This document shows, in pieces, positions 1-8,513 of a stretch of DNA of 64,000 nucleotides (the stretch's first letter is position 1; each line of letters opens with the position of its first letter). Source of the DNA: Mesorhizobium sp. B2-7-1 (lineage in GTDB: Bacteria; Pseudomonadota; Alphaproteobacteria; Rhizobiales; Rhizobiaceae); assembly GCF_006440735.1 (NCBI RefSeq), contig NZ_VFUA01000008.1:1-64000 (forward strand). Direction: 5' to 3'. Position numbers and translations under genes: made by a program. Below the pieces are notes generated by a model. That model saw only the letters and a list, made by a program, of their open reading frames with translations, was not told the DNA's origin and ran no database searches.

Positions 1-157
1 GCTTTGAAGTCACGGAATGGATACTCGGGTCTGCGCCGCGTCGCTTCGCTCCTTGCTTCGCCCGTGGATGACGAAGCGAGAGGTGGTTCGGCCAATCGCC
101 AACGCATGCGATCCGTCATGCGTACCTGTCCGATCCGTGAGCCACCCATCGACCGCT
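1..157. repeat. intergenic repeat remnant
   Basis: No convincing gene is seen here. Bases 32-75 (gcgccgcgtcgcttcgctcc and what follows) closely resemble the repeat at 62,637-62,696, including the 'cgcttcgctccttgct' centre and a 'tggatgacgaag' end. It is probably one imperfect copy of the short palindromic intergenic repeat common in Mesorhizobium genomes. The window starts inside or just before it. Confidence 0.4.
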
Positions 158-370
158 TCACTCCTTCGGCTCGGCCGGAGGCTTGTTCTCCTCCGCCGGC
201 TTGTAGAGGTAGAAAAACTGCCACACCGCATAGCCGGCGAAGCCGAGCGCGATGACGCCCCAGAACGGCGTGCCGGAGGCGAACTCGATCGCCGACCAGA
301 TCAGGCAGACCGCCACGACGGCGATGCGCCGCCACAGCGGCCGGAAGAAGGGGTGCTCATAGTCTTTCAT
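158..370 (-). CDS. small DUF3329-like membrane protein
   Basis: A 70-residue protein. The N-terminus is polar with two prolines and a WRR anchor (HPFFRPLWRR). Two hydrophobic stretches follow, roughly residues 16-31 and 35-53, then a charged Pro/Glu/Lys tail. This is the shape of a small inner-membrane protein with a hairpin of two helices. The beginning matches my memory of short rhizobial DUF3329-type proteins, but that family call is from recall only. It stands alone between a repeat and the end of the inositol operon on the same strand. No enzymatic motif is visible and no function is assigned. Confidence 0.6.
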   Translation of the reverse strand: MKDYEHPFFRPLWRRIAVVAVCLIWSAIEFASGTPFWGVIALGFAGYAVWQFFYLYKPAEENKPPAEPKE

Positions 371-452
371 CGCGCCAATCCAGGATTTTGCCCAAGCGCA
401 TCAGATAGACCGGGCGCCCCGACTAATCCATCATTCATGACTAATCCATCGT

Positions 453-1367
453 TCAGGCCGGAAACCCTTGTGTCTCCACCGTATAACCAGCGGCCGTCAT
501 CACCCGCATCAACTCCTTGTGGCCGACCTGCGCCATCTTCAGCGGTGGGTTCTTTTTCGGATCCTGCTCGGCCTCGACGACGAACCAGCCCTCATAGCCA
601 TGATCGGCGAAGCGCTGGACGATGGCGCCGAAATCGAGCGAGCCGTCGCCCGGCACGGTAAAGGCACCAAGCGCCACGGCATCGAGGAAGGACCGTTTCG
701 AGCGGTCGAGCCCGTCGATGACGCCCATGCGCACGTCCTTCACATGGACGTGGTTGATGCGCTTGTGGTGGTTGTCGATGGCGCGCAGCACATCGCCGCC
801 GGCAAAGGCGAGGTGGCCGGCGTCGAGCAGGAGCGGAATGCCTTCGCCGGAATGGCGCATGAAGGAATCGAGCTCCGGTTCGGTTTCGACCACCGCCGCC
901 ATGTGATGATGATAGGAAAGCGGCATGCCCTGCTCGGCGCACCATTCGCCGAATTCGGTGACCCGGCGGCCATAGGCCTTCATCTCGTCACCGGTGAGCT
1001 TTGGCTTGGTGGCCAAAGGCTTGGAGCGGTCGCCCTGGATCGAGCGGCCGACCTCGCCATAGACGATGCAAGGCGCGTTGACCGCCTTGAACAGCTCGAT
1101 CATCGGCTGGATGCGGTCCTTGTTCGTGGCGAGGTCCTCATTGACCAGCGTGCCCGAGAACCAGCCGCCGCAAAGCGTGACATCGGCTGCCTTCAGGATA
1201 GGCAGCATCGCCTTCGGATCTTCGGGAAAGCGGCGGCCCTTCTCCATGCCGGTGAAGCCGGCCGAGCGCGACTGGCGCAGGCATTCCTCCAGCGACACGT
1301 CATCGCTCAATTCCACGAGATCGTCGTTCCACCATGCGATGGGGGACATGCCCAGTTTGGCTTTCAA
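453..1367 (-). CDS. iolE: myo-inosose-2 dehydratase (IolE), operon copy
   Basis: A 304-residue TIM-barrel protein of the sugar-phosphate isomerase/epimerase-like superfamily. IolE dehydrates 2-keto-myo-inositol to 3D-trihydroxycyclohexane-1,2-dione, the second step of inositol catabolism. The start MKAKLGMSPIAWWNDD is typical of the family. Metal-site segments are visible as YHHHMAAVVET, LLDAGHLAFAGGD, HVHVKDVR and the C-terminal VVEAEQDP. The start is TTG at 1367, chosen because it gives the canonical N-terminus and has GGAG 8-9 bases upstream; the next ATG would cut off six residues. It is the last gene of iolR-iolC-iolD-iolE, 37 bp after iolD. A paralogue lies at 12,444-13,373. IolB is not present next to it. 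Confidence 0.93.
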   Translation of the reverse strand: MKAKLGMSPIAWWNDDLVELSDDVSLEECLRQSRSAGFTGMEKGRRFPEDPKAMLPILKAADVTLCGGWFSGTLVNEDLATNKDRIQPMIELFKAVNAPCIVYGEVGRSIQGDRSKPLATKPKLTGDEMKAYGRRVTEFGEWCAEQGMPLSYHHHMAAVVETEPELDSFMRHSGEGIPLLLDAGHLAFAGGDVLRAIDNHHKRINHVHVKDVRMGVIDGLDRSKRSFLDAVALGAFTVPGDGSLDFGAIVQRFADHGYEGWFVVEAEQDPKKNPPLKMAQVGHKELMRVMTAAGYTVETQGFPA

Positions 1368-1404
1368 GTCGTCACTCCAAATGTCGGTTCGTTGCGAGGC
1401 CGGC

Positions 1405-3249
1405 TCAGCCCTGGCGGCTGCCCAAGGCTTCCTCGTATTTCTTGCGCGCGGCGTTCACCTGTGGCCGCGACGAGACTTCCGGCACGGCGACATCCCACCA
1501 ATGGCCGCCGGCATCGGTCGAAACCAGCGGATCGGTGTCGATGACCAGCACGGTCGTCTTGTCGTTCTTCTTCGTCTTGGCCAGCGCCGTCTCCAACTCG
1601 GCGATCGACGCCACCTTTTCGGCGACGGCGCCGAGGCTTGCCGCATGCGCGGCGAAGTCGACGTCGGGCAGCTCCTCGTGGCGAGCGTCCTTCAGGAGAT
1701 TGTTGAAGTTGGCGCCGCCGGTCGCCATCTGCAGCCTGTTGATGCAGGCATAGCCGCGATTGTCGAGCAGCACGATGGTGAGCTTCAGGCCAAGCATCAC
1801 CGAGGTGGCGATCTCGGAATTGAGCATCAGATAGGAGCCGTCGCCGACCATGACGACGACCTCCTGGTCGGGCTTCGCCATCTTGACGCCGAGCCCGCCG
1901 GCTATCTCGTAGCCCATGGTCGAGAAGCCGTATTCGGCATGGTAGGAGCCCGGCGCGCCGGCCTGCCAGAGCTTGTGCAATTCGCCCGGCAGCCCGCCGG
2001 CGGCATGCAGCAGGGTTACGCCCGAGCCCATGGCGCGCTGCACGGCGCCGATCACCTGCGCATCGGACGGATAGGCGGCGTTGGTCGCGGCCGTCACCTT
2101 GGCGGCCGCGGCCTGCCACTCCGTCTTGCCCTTCAGCGCGTTGTCGGTCCAGGCGCTAGGGGCCTTCCAGCCCTTCAGCGCGGCGGACAGCTCGGCGAGC
2201 CCCTCGGCCGCATCCGCGACCAGCGGCAGCGCCCAGTGCTTGCCGGCGTCGAAGACCTGCGTGTTCAGCCCGATGATGGTGCGGCCGGCATTCTTGAACA
2301 GCGCCCAGGAGCCGGTGGTGAAGTCCTGCAGCCTGGTGCCGACCGCAAGCACGACATCGGCTTCCTCGGCCAGCCGGTTGGCGGCGGAAGTGCCGGTGAC
2401 GCCGACCGCCGCCATGTTGAGCGGATGGTCATCGGGGAGCGAGGACTTGCCGCCCTGCGTTTCGCAGACCGGAATGCCGGCGCCCTGCACCAGCTTCGCC
2501 AGTTCATCGGAAGCCTGCGAATAGAGCACGCCGCCGCCGGCGATCACCAGCGGCTTCTTCGCTCCCTTCAGCGCCGCGACGGCTGCGGCCAGCTCACTGC
2601 GGTCCGGGCGCAGCCGGCGCGGCGTCCAGACGCGCTCGGCGAACAGGCTTTCGGGATAGTCAAAGGCCTCGGCCTGCACGTCCTGGCAGAGCGAGAGCGT
2701 CACCGGGCCGCATTCGGCCGGATCGGTCAGCACCTGCATGGCGCGGTTGAGCGCCGGGATGATCTGCTCCGGCCGTGTGATGCGGTCGAAATAGCGTGAT
2801 ACAGGGCGGAAGCAGTCGTTGACGCTCGCAGTGCCGTCGGAAAAGTTCTCGGCCTGCTGCAGCACCGGATCGGGCAGCCGGTTGGCGAAGACATCGCCCG
2901 GTAAAAACAGGACGGGCAACCGGTTTACGTGCGCGAGCGCGGCGGCCGTCACCATGTTGAGCGCGCCAGGACCGATCGAAGAGGTCGCGGCCATGAAGCG
3001 GCGGCGGAAATTCGCCTTGCCGTAGGCGATCGCCGCATGCGCCATCGCCTGCTCGTTATGGGCGCGGAAGGTCGGCAGCTCGTCGCGGACCTGATAAAGC
3101 GCCTCGCCGACGCCGGCGACATTGCCATGGCCGAAGATCGCCCAGACGCCGCCGAAGATCGGCACCGTCTTGCCGTCGATCACGGTCATCTGCCGGCTAA
3201 GGAAGCGGGTCAGCGCCTGCGCCATCGTCAGGCGAACGGTCTTCGTCAT
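1405..3249 (-). CDS. iolD: trihydroxycyclohexane-1,2-dione hydrolase (IolD)
   Basis: A 614-residue thiamine-diphosphate enzyme that opens the ring of 3D-(3,5/4)-trihydroxycyclohexane-1,2-dione to 5-deoxy-glucuronate. It shows the acetolactate-synthase fold order: N-terminal pyrimidine-binding domain (with FGGVWAIFGHGNVAG and the conserved Glu of RAHNEQAMAHAA), a central domain, and a C-terminal pyrophosphate domain with the GDGSYLMLNSEIA motif at about residue 468 and the LLDNRGYACI segment after it. The start at 3249 (MTKTVRLTMAQALTRFL) is preceded by GGAGG-like sequence; the frame stays open far upstream inside iolC and that extension is not real. It lies 35 bp after iolC in the same operon. 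Confidence 0.95.
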   Translation of the reverse strand: MTKTVRLTMAQALTRFLSRQMTVIDGKTVPIFGGVWAIFGHGNVAGVGEALYQVRDELPTFRAHNEQAMAHAAIAYGKANFRRRFMAATSSIGPGALNMVTAAALAHVNRLPVLFLPGDVFANRLPDPVLQQAENFSDGTASVNDCFRPVSRYFDRITRPEQIIPALNRAMQVLTDPAECGPVTLSLCQDVQAEAFDYPESLFAERVWTPRRLRPDRSELAAAVAALKGAKKPLVIAGGGVLYSQASDELAKLVQGAGIPVCETQGGKSSLPDDHPLNMAAVGVTGTSAANRLAEEADVVLAVGTRLQDFTTGSWALFKNAGRTIIGLNTQVFDAGKHWALPLVADAAEGLAELSAALKGWKAPSAWTDNALKGKTEWQAAAAKVTAATNAAYPSDAQVIGAVQRAMGSGVTLLHAAGGLPGELHKLWQAGAPGSYHAEYGFSTMGYEIAGGLGVKMAKPDQEVVVMVGDGSYLMLNSEIATSVMLGLKLTIVLLDNRGYACINRLQMATGGANFNNLLKDARHEELPDVDFAAHAASLGAVAEKVASIAELETALAKTKKNDKTTVLVIDTDPLVSTDAGGHWWDVAVPEVSSRPQVNAARKKYEEALGSRQG

Positions 3250-3284
3250 TGTCGTTTCCTCCGGCTTCCGTTGACGCCGTTTTC

Positions 3285-5219
3285 TTATGCTGCCTTGCGC
3301 CCACGCGCGGCAAGCCATGCCTCGGTCAGTTGCTCGAAGCGCGCGGCCATGTCGGCCACGGCCTCGTCGTCCGACATCTTGCCGGCCAACCATTGTTCGG
3401 CGGCGTTGATGAAGATGGTGCGACCGACCGCAAATCCCTTGACGATCGGCGCATTGCTCGTTGCGGCAAACGCCGCGACCAGCTCGTCCTGCGGCGCTTC
3501 GAGACCGAGCAGAACGACGCCCCGGCACCATGGATCGTTCCTGACGATCACCTGTTCGATCTTCGCCCAGGCGCCGGCCGAAGCCTGTGGCTCCAGCTTC
3601 CACCAGTCGGGCTTGATGCCCAGCGCATAGAGTTCCTCCAGCGCGCGTGGAATGGTGGTGTCGTCGAGCTTGCCGTGCTTGCCGGCGATGATCTCGACCA
3701 GCAGTTCGCGGCCGACCTTCCGCGCCGCCTCGAACAAAGCTCTGATCTTCTTCTGCTGCTCTGTCTTCAGCGCCTCCGGGTCGTCCGGGTGATAGAAGCA
3801 CAGGCACTTGATGCAATGGTCGACCGGCCATTCGGTGAGCTGCGAGCCGATGTCCTGCGAGAATTCGAAGCGCAGCGGCCGCGATCCAGGCAATTCCACC
3901 GGGCGGCCGAGCCAGGCGAAGGGATGGCGGGCGAATTCGAACATCGCGTCGCGGCCGTATTTCTCGTCGATCAGCATGCCGTAGCCGTCGCGGCCGGCGG
4001 CGACCTTTGCCGCCGCCTTGACCGTCAGCACCTTGAAGTCTGGAATGCGCGCAACGTCGGCGCCGACCTTGGCGGCAACGTCCTCCAACTGGACGCGATG
4101 ATCGCAGGCCAAAGCCATCAGCGAGGGAATGTCGCGCCTGCGCGTCGTCGCCCAATGGATATGGTTGATCGCCTCGTCCTTGCGCAGCGCCAGATGCTTG
4201 CTGCCGTGCTTCAGGAAGAACTGCAGCTCCTCGAAGGTCGGATATTCCGGCGCGCAGAGCAGCCGCGACACGGCGAACGCGCCACACGCATTGGCCCAGG
4301 TCGCGGCGGTGGCAAAGCTTTCGCCGCCGAGCCAGCCGCGCAGGAAGCCCGACATGAAGGCGTCGCCGGCGCCCAGCACATTGTAGATCTCGATCGGAAA
4401 ACCCTTGCCGACGATGCCGTCCTCGAGGTCGTCGCTGATCGGCCCGTCATAGACGATGCAGCCCTTGGCGCCGCGCTTCAGCACGATGGTGGCCGAAGAC
4501 AGCGCGCGGATCGTCTTCAGCGCGCTCAGGCAGTCGTCGGCGCCCGAGGCGATCATGATCTCCTCCTCGGTGCCGACGATGAGATCGCAATCCGGCAGCA
4601 CCGTCTTCAGCTGCGCCGAGACGCGGTCCGACTTGACGTAGCGCTCGAAACCCTCGGCATGGCCGGCAAGGCCCCAGAGGTTCGGGCGGTAGTCGATGTC
4701 GAACACCACCTTGCCGCCCCGGGCCTTCATCAGGCGGATCGCCTTGCGCTGCGCGGCATCGGAATTGGGGCGCGAGAAATGCGTGCCGGTGACGACCACC
4801 GAGCGGGCAGAGGCGATGAAGGCCTCGTCGATGTCTTCCTCGGCCAGCGCCATGTCGGCGCAGTCGGAGCGGTAGAAGATCATCGGCGAGACGCCTTCGC
4901 TCTCGACCGAAAGCAGCACCAGCGCCGTCAGCCGCTCCTTGTCAGTCTTCAGGCCGTCGACAGACACGCCCTCGCGCTGAAGCTGCTCGCGGATGAAGCG
5001 GCCCATCTGCTCGTCGCCGACCCGGGTCAGCAGCGCCGAGCGCAGCCCGAGCCTTGCCGTGCCGACGGAAATATTGGCCGGGCAGCCGCCGACCGACTTG
5101 GCGAAGGAGGTGATGTCCTCCAGCCGCGAGCCGATCTGCTGGCCATAGAGATCGACCGAGGCGCGGCCGATGGTGATGACGTCGAGCGGCGGGTATTTCC
5201 CTTCCACGGCTTCGCCCAT
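3285..5219 (-). CDS. iolC: 5-dehydro-2-deoxygluconokinase fused to DUF2090 aldolase-like domain (IolC)
   Basis: A 644-residue two-domain protein. Residues about 12-330 are a PfkB-family sugar kinase: N-terminal TIGRASVDLYGQQ, the GGCPANIS segment, and the anion-hole/catalytic GAGDAF at 283-288. Residues about 345-640 are a DUF2090 domain, an aldolase-like TIM barrel fused to IolC in many proteobacteria. The kinase phosphorylates 5-dehydro-2-deoxygluconate; the fused domain is usually credited with aldolase (IolJ-like) cleavage, which is inference here. The ATG at 5219 has GGGAGG about 8 bases upstream. First enzyme gene after iolR in the operon. Confidence 0.94.
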   Translation of the reverse strand: MGEAVEGKYPPLDVITIGRASVDLYGQQIGSRLEDITSFAKSVGGCPANISVGTARLGLRSALLTRVGDEQMGRFIREQLQREGVSVDGLKTDKERLTALVLLSVESEGVSPMIFYRSDCADMALAEEDIDEAFIASARSVVVTGTHFSRPNSDAAQRKAIRLMKARGGKVVFDIDYRPNLWGLAGHAEGFERYVKSDRVSAQLKTVLPDCDLIVGTEEEIMIASGADDCLSALKTIRALSSATIVLKRGAKGCIVYDGPISDDLEDGIVGKGFPIEIYNVLGAGDAFMSGFLRGWLGGESFATAATWANACGAFAVSRLLCAPEYPTFEELQFFLKHGSKHLALRKDEAINHIHWATTRRRDIPSLMALACDHRVQLEDVAAKVGADVARIPDFKVLTVKAAAKVAAGRDGYGMLIDEKYGRDAMFEFARHPFAWLGRPVELPGSRPLRFEFSQDIGSQLTEWPVDHCIKCLCFYHPDDPEALKTEQQKKIRALFEAARKVGRELLVEIIAGKHGKLDDTTIPRALEELYALGIKPDWWKLEPQASAGAWAKIEQVIVRNDPWCRGVVLLGLEAPQDELVAAFAATSNAPIVKGFAVGRTIFINAAEQWLAGKMSDDEAVADMAARFEQLTEAWLAARGRKAA

Positions 5220-5301
5220 TCGAACCTCCCATCGGCCTTGTTGTGCAGAGCAGCGTCGTTGTGGACAGCACGCGCAAACGGCGGCGTGGTGCCATCAATA
5301 T

Positions 5302-5345
5302 GAAATATTAATTCCAATCTACAGTCAATATGGAATGAGCATTCC
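5302..5345. promoter_or_regulatory. two IolR-type operator sites
   Basis: Between iolR and iolC there is a perfect GGAA-N6-TTCC at 5332-5345 (ggaatgagcattcc) and a one-mismatch copy, GAAA-N6-TTCC, at 5302-5315 (gaaatattaattcc). The two centres are 30 bp apart, close to three helical turns. GGAA-N6-TTCC is the motif reported for the Sinorhizobium IolR. The sites lie in an AT-richer patch suitable for a promoter of iolCDE. Function here is inferred. Confidence 0.6.
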
Positions 5346-5373
5346 CGAGACGAAAAGAGCTCGCCGGCGAGGC

Positions 5374-6240
5374 TCAGCCCTTGCGCCTGCGCCCGGCTTC
5401 GCGGCGCTTCTCGCCGACGGCGACGGTCAGCGCCATGGCCAGCGCCATCGTCGCCGAAATCGAGCGGAAGCCGCCGAAATCGGCCTCGGCGACCTCGAAC
5501 CAGACCTTGGCGAATTGCGCCAGCGGCGAGAAGGACGAGTCGGTGATCGCCACGATCGGCACACCCTGTTCCGCGATCGAGCGCGTCTCGTCGATGGTTG
5601 CCGGCGCGTAAGGCGAGAAGCTGATGGCGATGACGGCGTCGCGCGGCGTGGCGAAGCCGATCATCTCGGCGTTGAGCCCTGCGGCTGATTCCACCAGCTG
5701 GTTGCGGATCTTGAGCTTACCCAGCGCATAGGCGATGTAGGACGCCACCGGATAGGAGCGGCGCTTTGCCAGCACATAGATGGTCTCGGCCTTCGCCAGC
5801 AGCGTCACTGCCTGTTCGAAATGCGCATCGTTGAGCGAGCGCGAAATGTCGCCCAGCGAGGTGCTGGCGGCGGCGACGAAGCCGTCGAAGATCGCCCGAT
5901 GCCCGCCGCCTTCCTCGGCTTTGGCGCGCAGCGCCGCCAGCCGCTCGTCATAGGAGGAGTTGCGCTCGCGCAGCCGCTCGCGGAAAACCTGCTGCAGGCT
6001 GGTGAAGCCGTCGAAGCCGAGCTGCTGGGCAAAACGGATCAGCGTCGAGGGCTGCACGCCGGCCGAGGCGGCAATGCTTGCCGCCGTGCCGAAGGCGATG
6101 TCGTCGGGGTTGTCGAGCGCATAGGCGGCGATCTGCGCGATGCGTTTGGGCAGGCTCGCGCGCCTGTCCAGGATCGTCGCGCGCAGCGTTTCGAAATCGC
6201 GAGGCACCCGTTCGTCCATCGTCGCTCCGCCCACGCCCAT
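5374..6240 (-). CDS. iolR: RpiR-family transcriptional regulator (IolR)
   Basis: A 288-residue RpiR-type repressor. Residues about 10-85 form the N-terminal helix-turn-helix domain (AASAGVQPSTLIRFAQQLGF is the recognition region), and residues about 125-255 form a SIS sugar-phosphate-binding domain (IYVLAKRRSYPVA, ISFSPYAPATIDE, PIVAITDS). In rhizobia this protein represses the inositol genes and is relieved by an inositol breakdown intermediate. The C-terminus is Arg/Lys-rich. Two starts are plausible: ATG at 6240, or ATG at 6219 (MDERVPRD) with GGAG six bases before it. It heads the iolRCDE operon and is divergent from the oxidoreductase at 6378. Confidence 0.9.
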   Translation of the reverse strand: MGVGGATMDERVPRDFETLRATILDRRASLPKRIAQIAAYALDNPDDIAFGTAASIAASAGVQPSTLIRFAQQLGFDGFTSLQQVFRERLRERNSSYDERLAALRAKAEEGGGHRAIFDGFVAAASTSLGDISRSLNDAHFEQAVTLLAKAETIYVLAKRRSYPVASYIAYALGKLKIRNQLVESAAGLNAEMIGFATPRDAVIAISFSPYAPATIDETRSIAEQGVPIVAITDSSFSPLAQFAKVWFEVAEADFGGFRSISATMALAMALTVAVGEKRREAGRRRKG

Positions 6241-6377
6241 AAGGTTTTTCCCTCTCCTGCCTCATCATAGCGAGTTCGCGCAAGAACACCATAAAAAATG
6301 ATTTGGATATTCCATTCTTTGCCAAAATGGACTAATTCATCCACATCAATTCTTTCCTCATCTTGGAGACAATCGAC
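6241..6377. promoter_or_regulatory. divergent intergenic region with TGGATATTCCA palindrome
   Basis: 137 bp separate iolR from the divergent oxidoreductase. The stretch is AT-rich compared with its surroundings and contains the perfect palindrome TGGATATTCCA at 6304-6314. That shares the GGA/TCC ends of the IolR motif but has a shorter spacer. It may be a second operator controlling both directions; this is inference. Confidence 0.35.
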
Positions 6378-7487
6378 ATGGTCGGAGTGGGCCTCATCGG
6401 CACGGGCTTCATGGGCAAGTGCCACGCCATCGCCTGGAACGCGGTGGGCACCGTCTTTCCCGATGTCGAGAAGCCGAAGCTGGTGCATCTGGGCGAGGTG
6501 AATGACGAGCTTGCCAAGCGCAAGGCCGGCGAATTCGGCTTCGCAAAGGGCTCCGGCGACTGGCGCGCCGTGGTCGACGATCCGGACGTCGATGTCGTCT
6601 CGCTGACCACGCCCAACCAGTTCCATCCGGAAATGGCGATCGCCATCCTCCAAGCCGGCAAGCATCTGTGGTGCGAGAAGCCGATGGCGCCGAGTTTCGC
6701 CGAGGCCGAGACCATGGCGGCCGCGGCGAAGAAGTCCGGCAAGGTCGCGGTGCTCGGCTACAACTACATCCAGAACCCCGCCATCCGCCATATCGGCGCG
6801 CTGCTCGAGGAAAAGGTCATAGGTGACGTCAACCTCGTGCGCATCGAGATGGACGAGGATTTCATGGCCGACCCGGAAGCGCTGTTCTTCTGGAAGCACG
6901 AGGCTTCGTCCGGCTATGGCGCGCTCGACGATTTCGCCGTGCATCCGCTGTCGCTGATCAAGGCGCTGTTCGGCCGTGTGTCCCGCGTCATGTGCGACAT
7001 GGTCAAGCCCTATGCCGACCGCAAGACCGCGTCCGGCGCCCGCCGCGCGGTCGAGACCTACGACATCGCCAGCGTCTTGATGCATCTCGAGAACGGCGTT
7101 GCCGGCACGCTTATGGTCAACCGCTCGGCCTGGGGCCGCAAGGGTCGCATCGCCATCCAGATCTTCGGCTCGAAGGGCTCGATCCTCTACGACCAGGAGC
7201 GGATGAACGAGTTCCAGCTCTACCTCACCGCCGACCGGCCGACCGAGCAGGGCTACCGCACCATCCTGGTGGCGCCGCATCACAAGCCCTACGATTCCTT
7301 CCTGCCGGCGCCTGGCCATGGCCTCGGCTTCAACGACCTCAAGATGATCGAATGCCGCGAGCTTCTGATGCGCATCGCCGACAAGCCGGCCCGCATCATC
7401 GACTTCGACGAAGGGCTGGAGATCGAGCGCACCGTGCATGCCATGGCGCGCTCGTTCCAGGAGCAGCGCTGGGTCGATGTGAGATAG
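6378..7487 (+). CDS. Gfo/Idh/MocA-family oxidoreductase
   Basis: A 369-residue NAD(P)-dependent dehydrogenase. The N-terminal Rossmann fold carries GLIGTGFMGKCHA near residue 5; the substrate-domain Lys is in CEKPMAPS; the C-terminal domain has the ALDDFAVHPLSL stretch with the conserved His. ATG at 6378 was chosen over a TTG 15 bases upstream because GGAGA ends about 8 bases before the ATG. It is transcribed away from iolR inside an inositol cluster, so it probably oxidises an inositol isomer or a derived sugar (a scyllo-inositol or similar dehydrogenase is possible), but substrate cannot be read from sequence. Confidence 0.88.
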   Translation: MVGVGLIGTGFMGKCHAIAWNAVGTVFPDVEKPKLVHLGEVNDELAKRKAGEFGFAKGSGDWRAVVDDPDVDVVSLTTPNQFHPEMAIAILQAGKHLWCEKPMAPSFAEAETMAAAAKKSGKVAVLGYNYIQNPAIRHIGALLEEKVIGDVNLVRIEMDEDFMADPEALFFWKHEASSGYGALDDFAVHPLSLIKALFGRVSRVMCDMVKPYADRKTASGARRAVETYDIASVLMHLENGVAGTLMVNRSAWGRKGRIAIQIFGSKGSILYDQERMNEFQLYLTADRPTEQGYRTILVAPHHKPYDSFLPAPGHGLGFNDLKMIECRELLMRIADKPARIIDFDEGLEIERTVHAMARSFQEQRWVDVR

Positions 7488-7500
7488 GGCAGGCAACGCC

Positions 7501-8493
7501 TCAGAACCGGACAGGCTCGAAGCGGCCGGACTTCGCCGAGGCAAGCGCCGCTTCGCACAGGATCATCGCCTTGCGGCCATCGGCGGCGCCGACCGCCGGC
7601 TTCCGCCCCGCACCGACCGACTGGATGAAATGGTCGAGCTCTGCCTCGTAGGATTGGGCATAGCGCTCGACGAAGAAATAGAGCGGCCGTTCAGTGGCGA
7701 TCCCGCTCTCGCCGCTGAGGCTGACCGAGGTCGGCGTGCGGTTGCCGGCCTGCAGCATCCCCTTCGCGCCATGCACCTCGATGCGCTGGTCGTAGCCATA
7801 GACGGCGCGCACGCTGTTGTTGATGTGGCACTGCCGGCCGGACGCCGTGCGCAGGATGAACATCGCTGTGTCGTAGTCGCCGAGCTTGGCGTAATAGGGC
7901 TCGACCAGCGATGAGCCGGTGGCGAAAAGCTCGATCGGCTCCTCGCCCAACAAAAAGCGCGCCATGTCGAAGTCATGGATGGTCATCTCGCGGAACACGC
8001 CGCCGCCGCCGGCCAATGCTTCCTCGGTCTCCGGCTCCGGGTCGCGGCTGGTGATGACCACCTGCTCGACCGCGCCGATCTCGCCGGCCTCGATCCTCTT
8101 CTTCACAGCGGCGAAGGATGGATCGAAGCGCCGGTTGAAGCCGATCTGCAGCGGCACGCCGGCCTTCGCGACGGCCGCCAGGCACTGGTCGGTGCGCGCG
8201 ATGTCGAGGTCGATCGGCTTCTCGCAGAAGATCGCCTTGCCCTTGGCGGCGGCCTCGATGATCAAGTCGGCATGGGTGCGGGTGGCGGAAGCGATCACCA
8301 CGGCCTTGATCGACGCATCGTTCATCACCGTCGCGGTGTCGGCGATCTCGGCGCCCGTTGCGGCGGCGATCCGCTCGGCCGCGTCGCGTCGCGGGTCGAC
8401 GATGGCGCGCAGGCGCACGCCCGGATGCCGGGCAAGATTTTTCGCATGCACCGAGCCGATCAGCCCGGCGCCGAACAATGCGGCGTCGATCAT
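7501..8493 (-). CDS. iolG: inositol 2-dehydrogenase (IolG/IdhA)
   Basis: A 330-residue Gfo/Idh/MocA enzyme that oxidises myo-inositol at C2 to 2-keto-myo-inositol with NAD, the first step of the pathway. The Rossmann motif is FGAGLIGSVHAKNLA at residues 7-21, the catalytic-lysine motif is CEKPIDLD, and the second conserved region is REMTIHDFDMARFLLGEEP, where the IHDFDMARF wording is characteristic of IolG. Usual family length is about 330. It is the last gene of the minus-strand uptake block, 20 bp after the ABC ATPase, and converges on the oxidoreductase at 6378-7487 with only 13 bp between stops. Confidence 0.92.
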   Translation of the reverse strand: MIDAALFGAGLIGSVHAKNLARHPGVRLRAIVDPRRDAAERIAAATGAEIADTATVMNDASIKAVVIASATRTHADLIIEAAAKGKAIFCEKPIDLDIARTDQCLAAVAKAGVPLQIGFNRRFDPSFAAVKKRIEAGEIGAVEQVVITSRDPEPETEEALAGGGGVFREMTIHDFDMARFLLGEEPIELFATGSSLVEPYYAKLGDYDTAMFILRTASGRQCHINNSVRAVYGYDQRIEVHGAKGMLQAGNRTPTSVSLSGESGIATERPLYFFVERYAQSYEAELDHFIQSVGAGRKPAVGAADGRKAMILCEAALASAKSGRFEPVRF

Positions 8494-8513
8494 TTTTCTC
8501 TCTTTTCAGTCCT

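Noticed and set aside
1066..2799. Long plus-strand reading frame (577 codons) opposite iolD
   Set aside because: It is antisense to a clearly conserved enzyme, rich in Arg/Gly/His as expected of a shadow frame in GC-rich DNA, and has no family resemblance.
3249..5303. Long plus-strand frame (684 codons) opposite iolC
   Set aside because: Shadow of the IolC coding sequence; no motif and no ribosome-binding site.
6039..7544. Long minus-strand frame (501 codons) opposite the Gfo/Idh/MocA gene
   Set aside because: Antisense shadow; it also runs into iolR in another frame.
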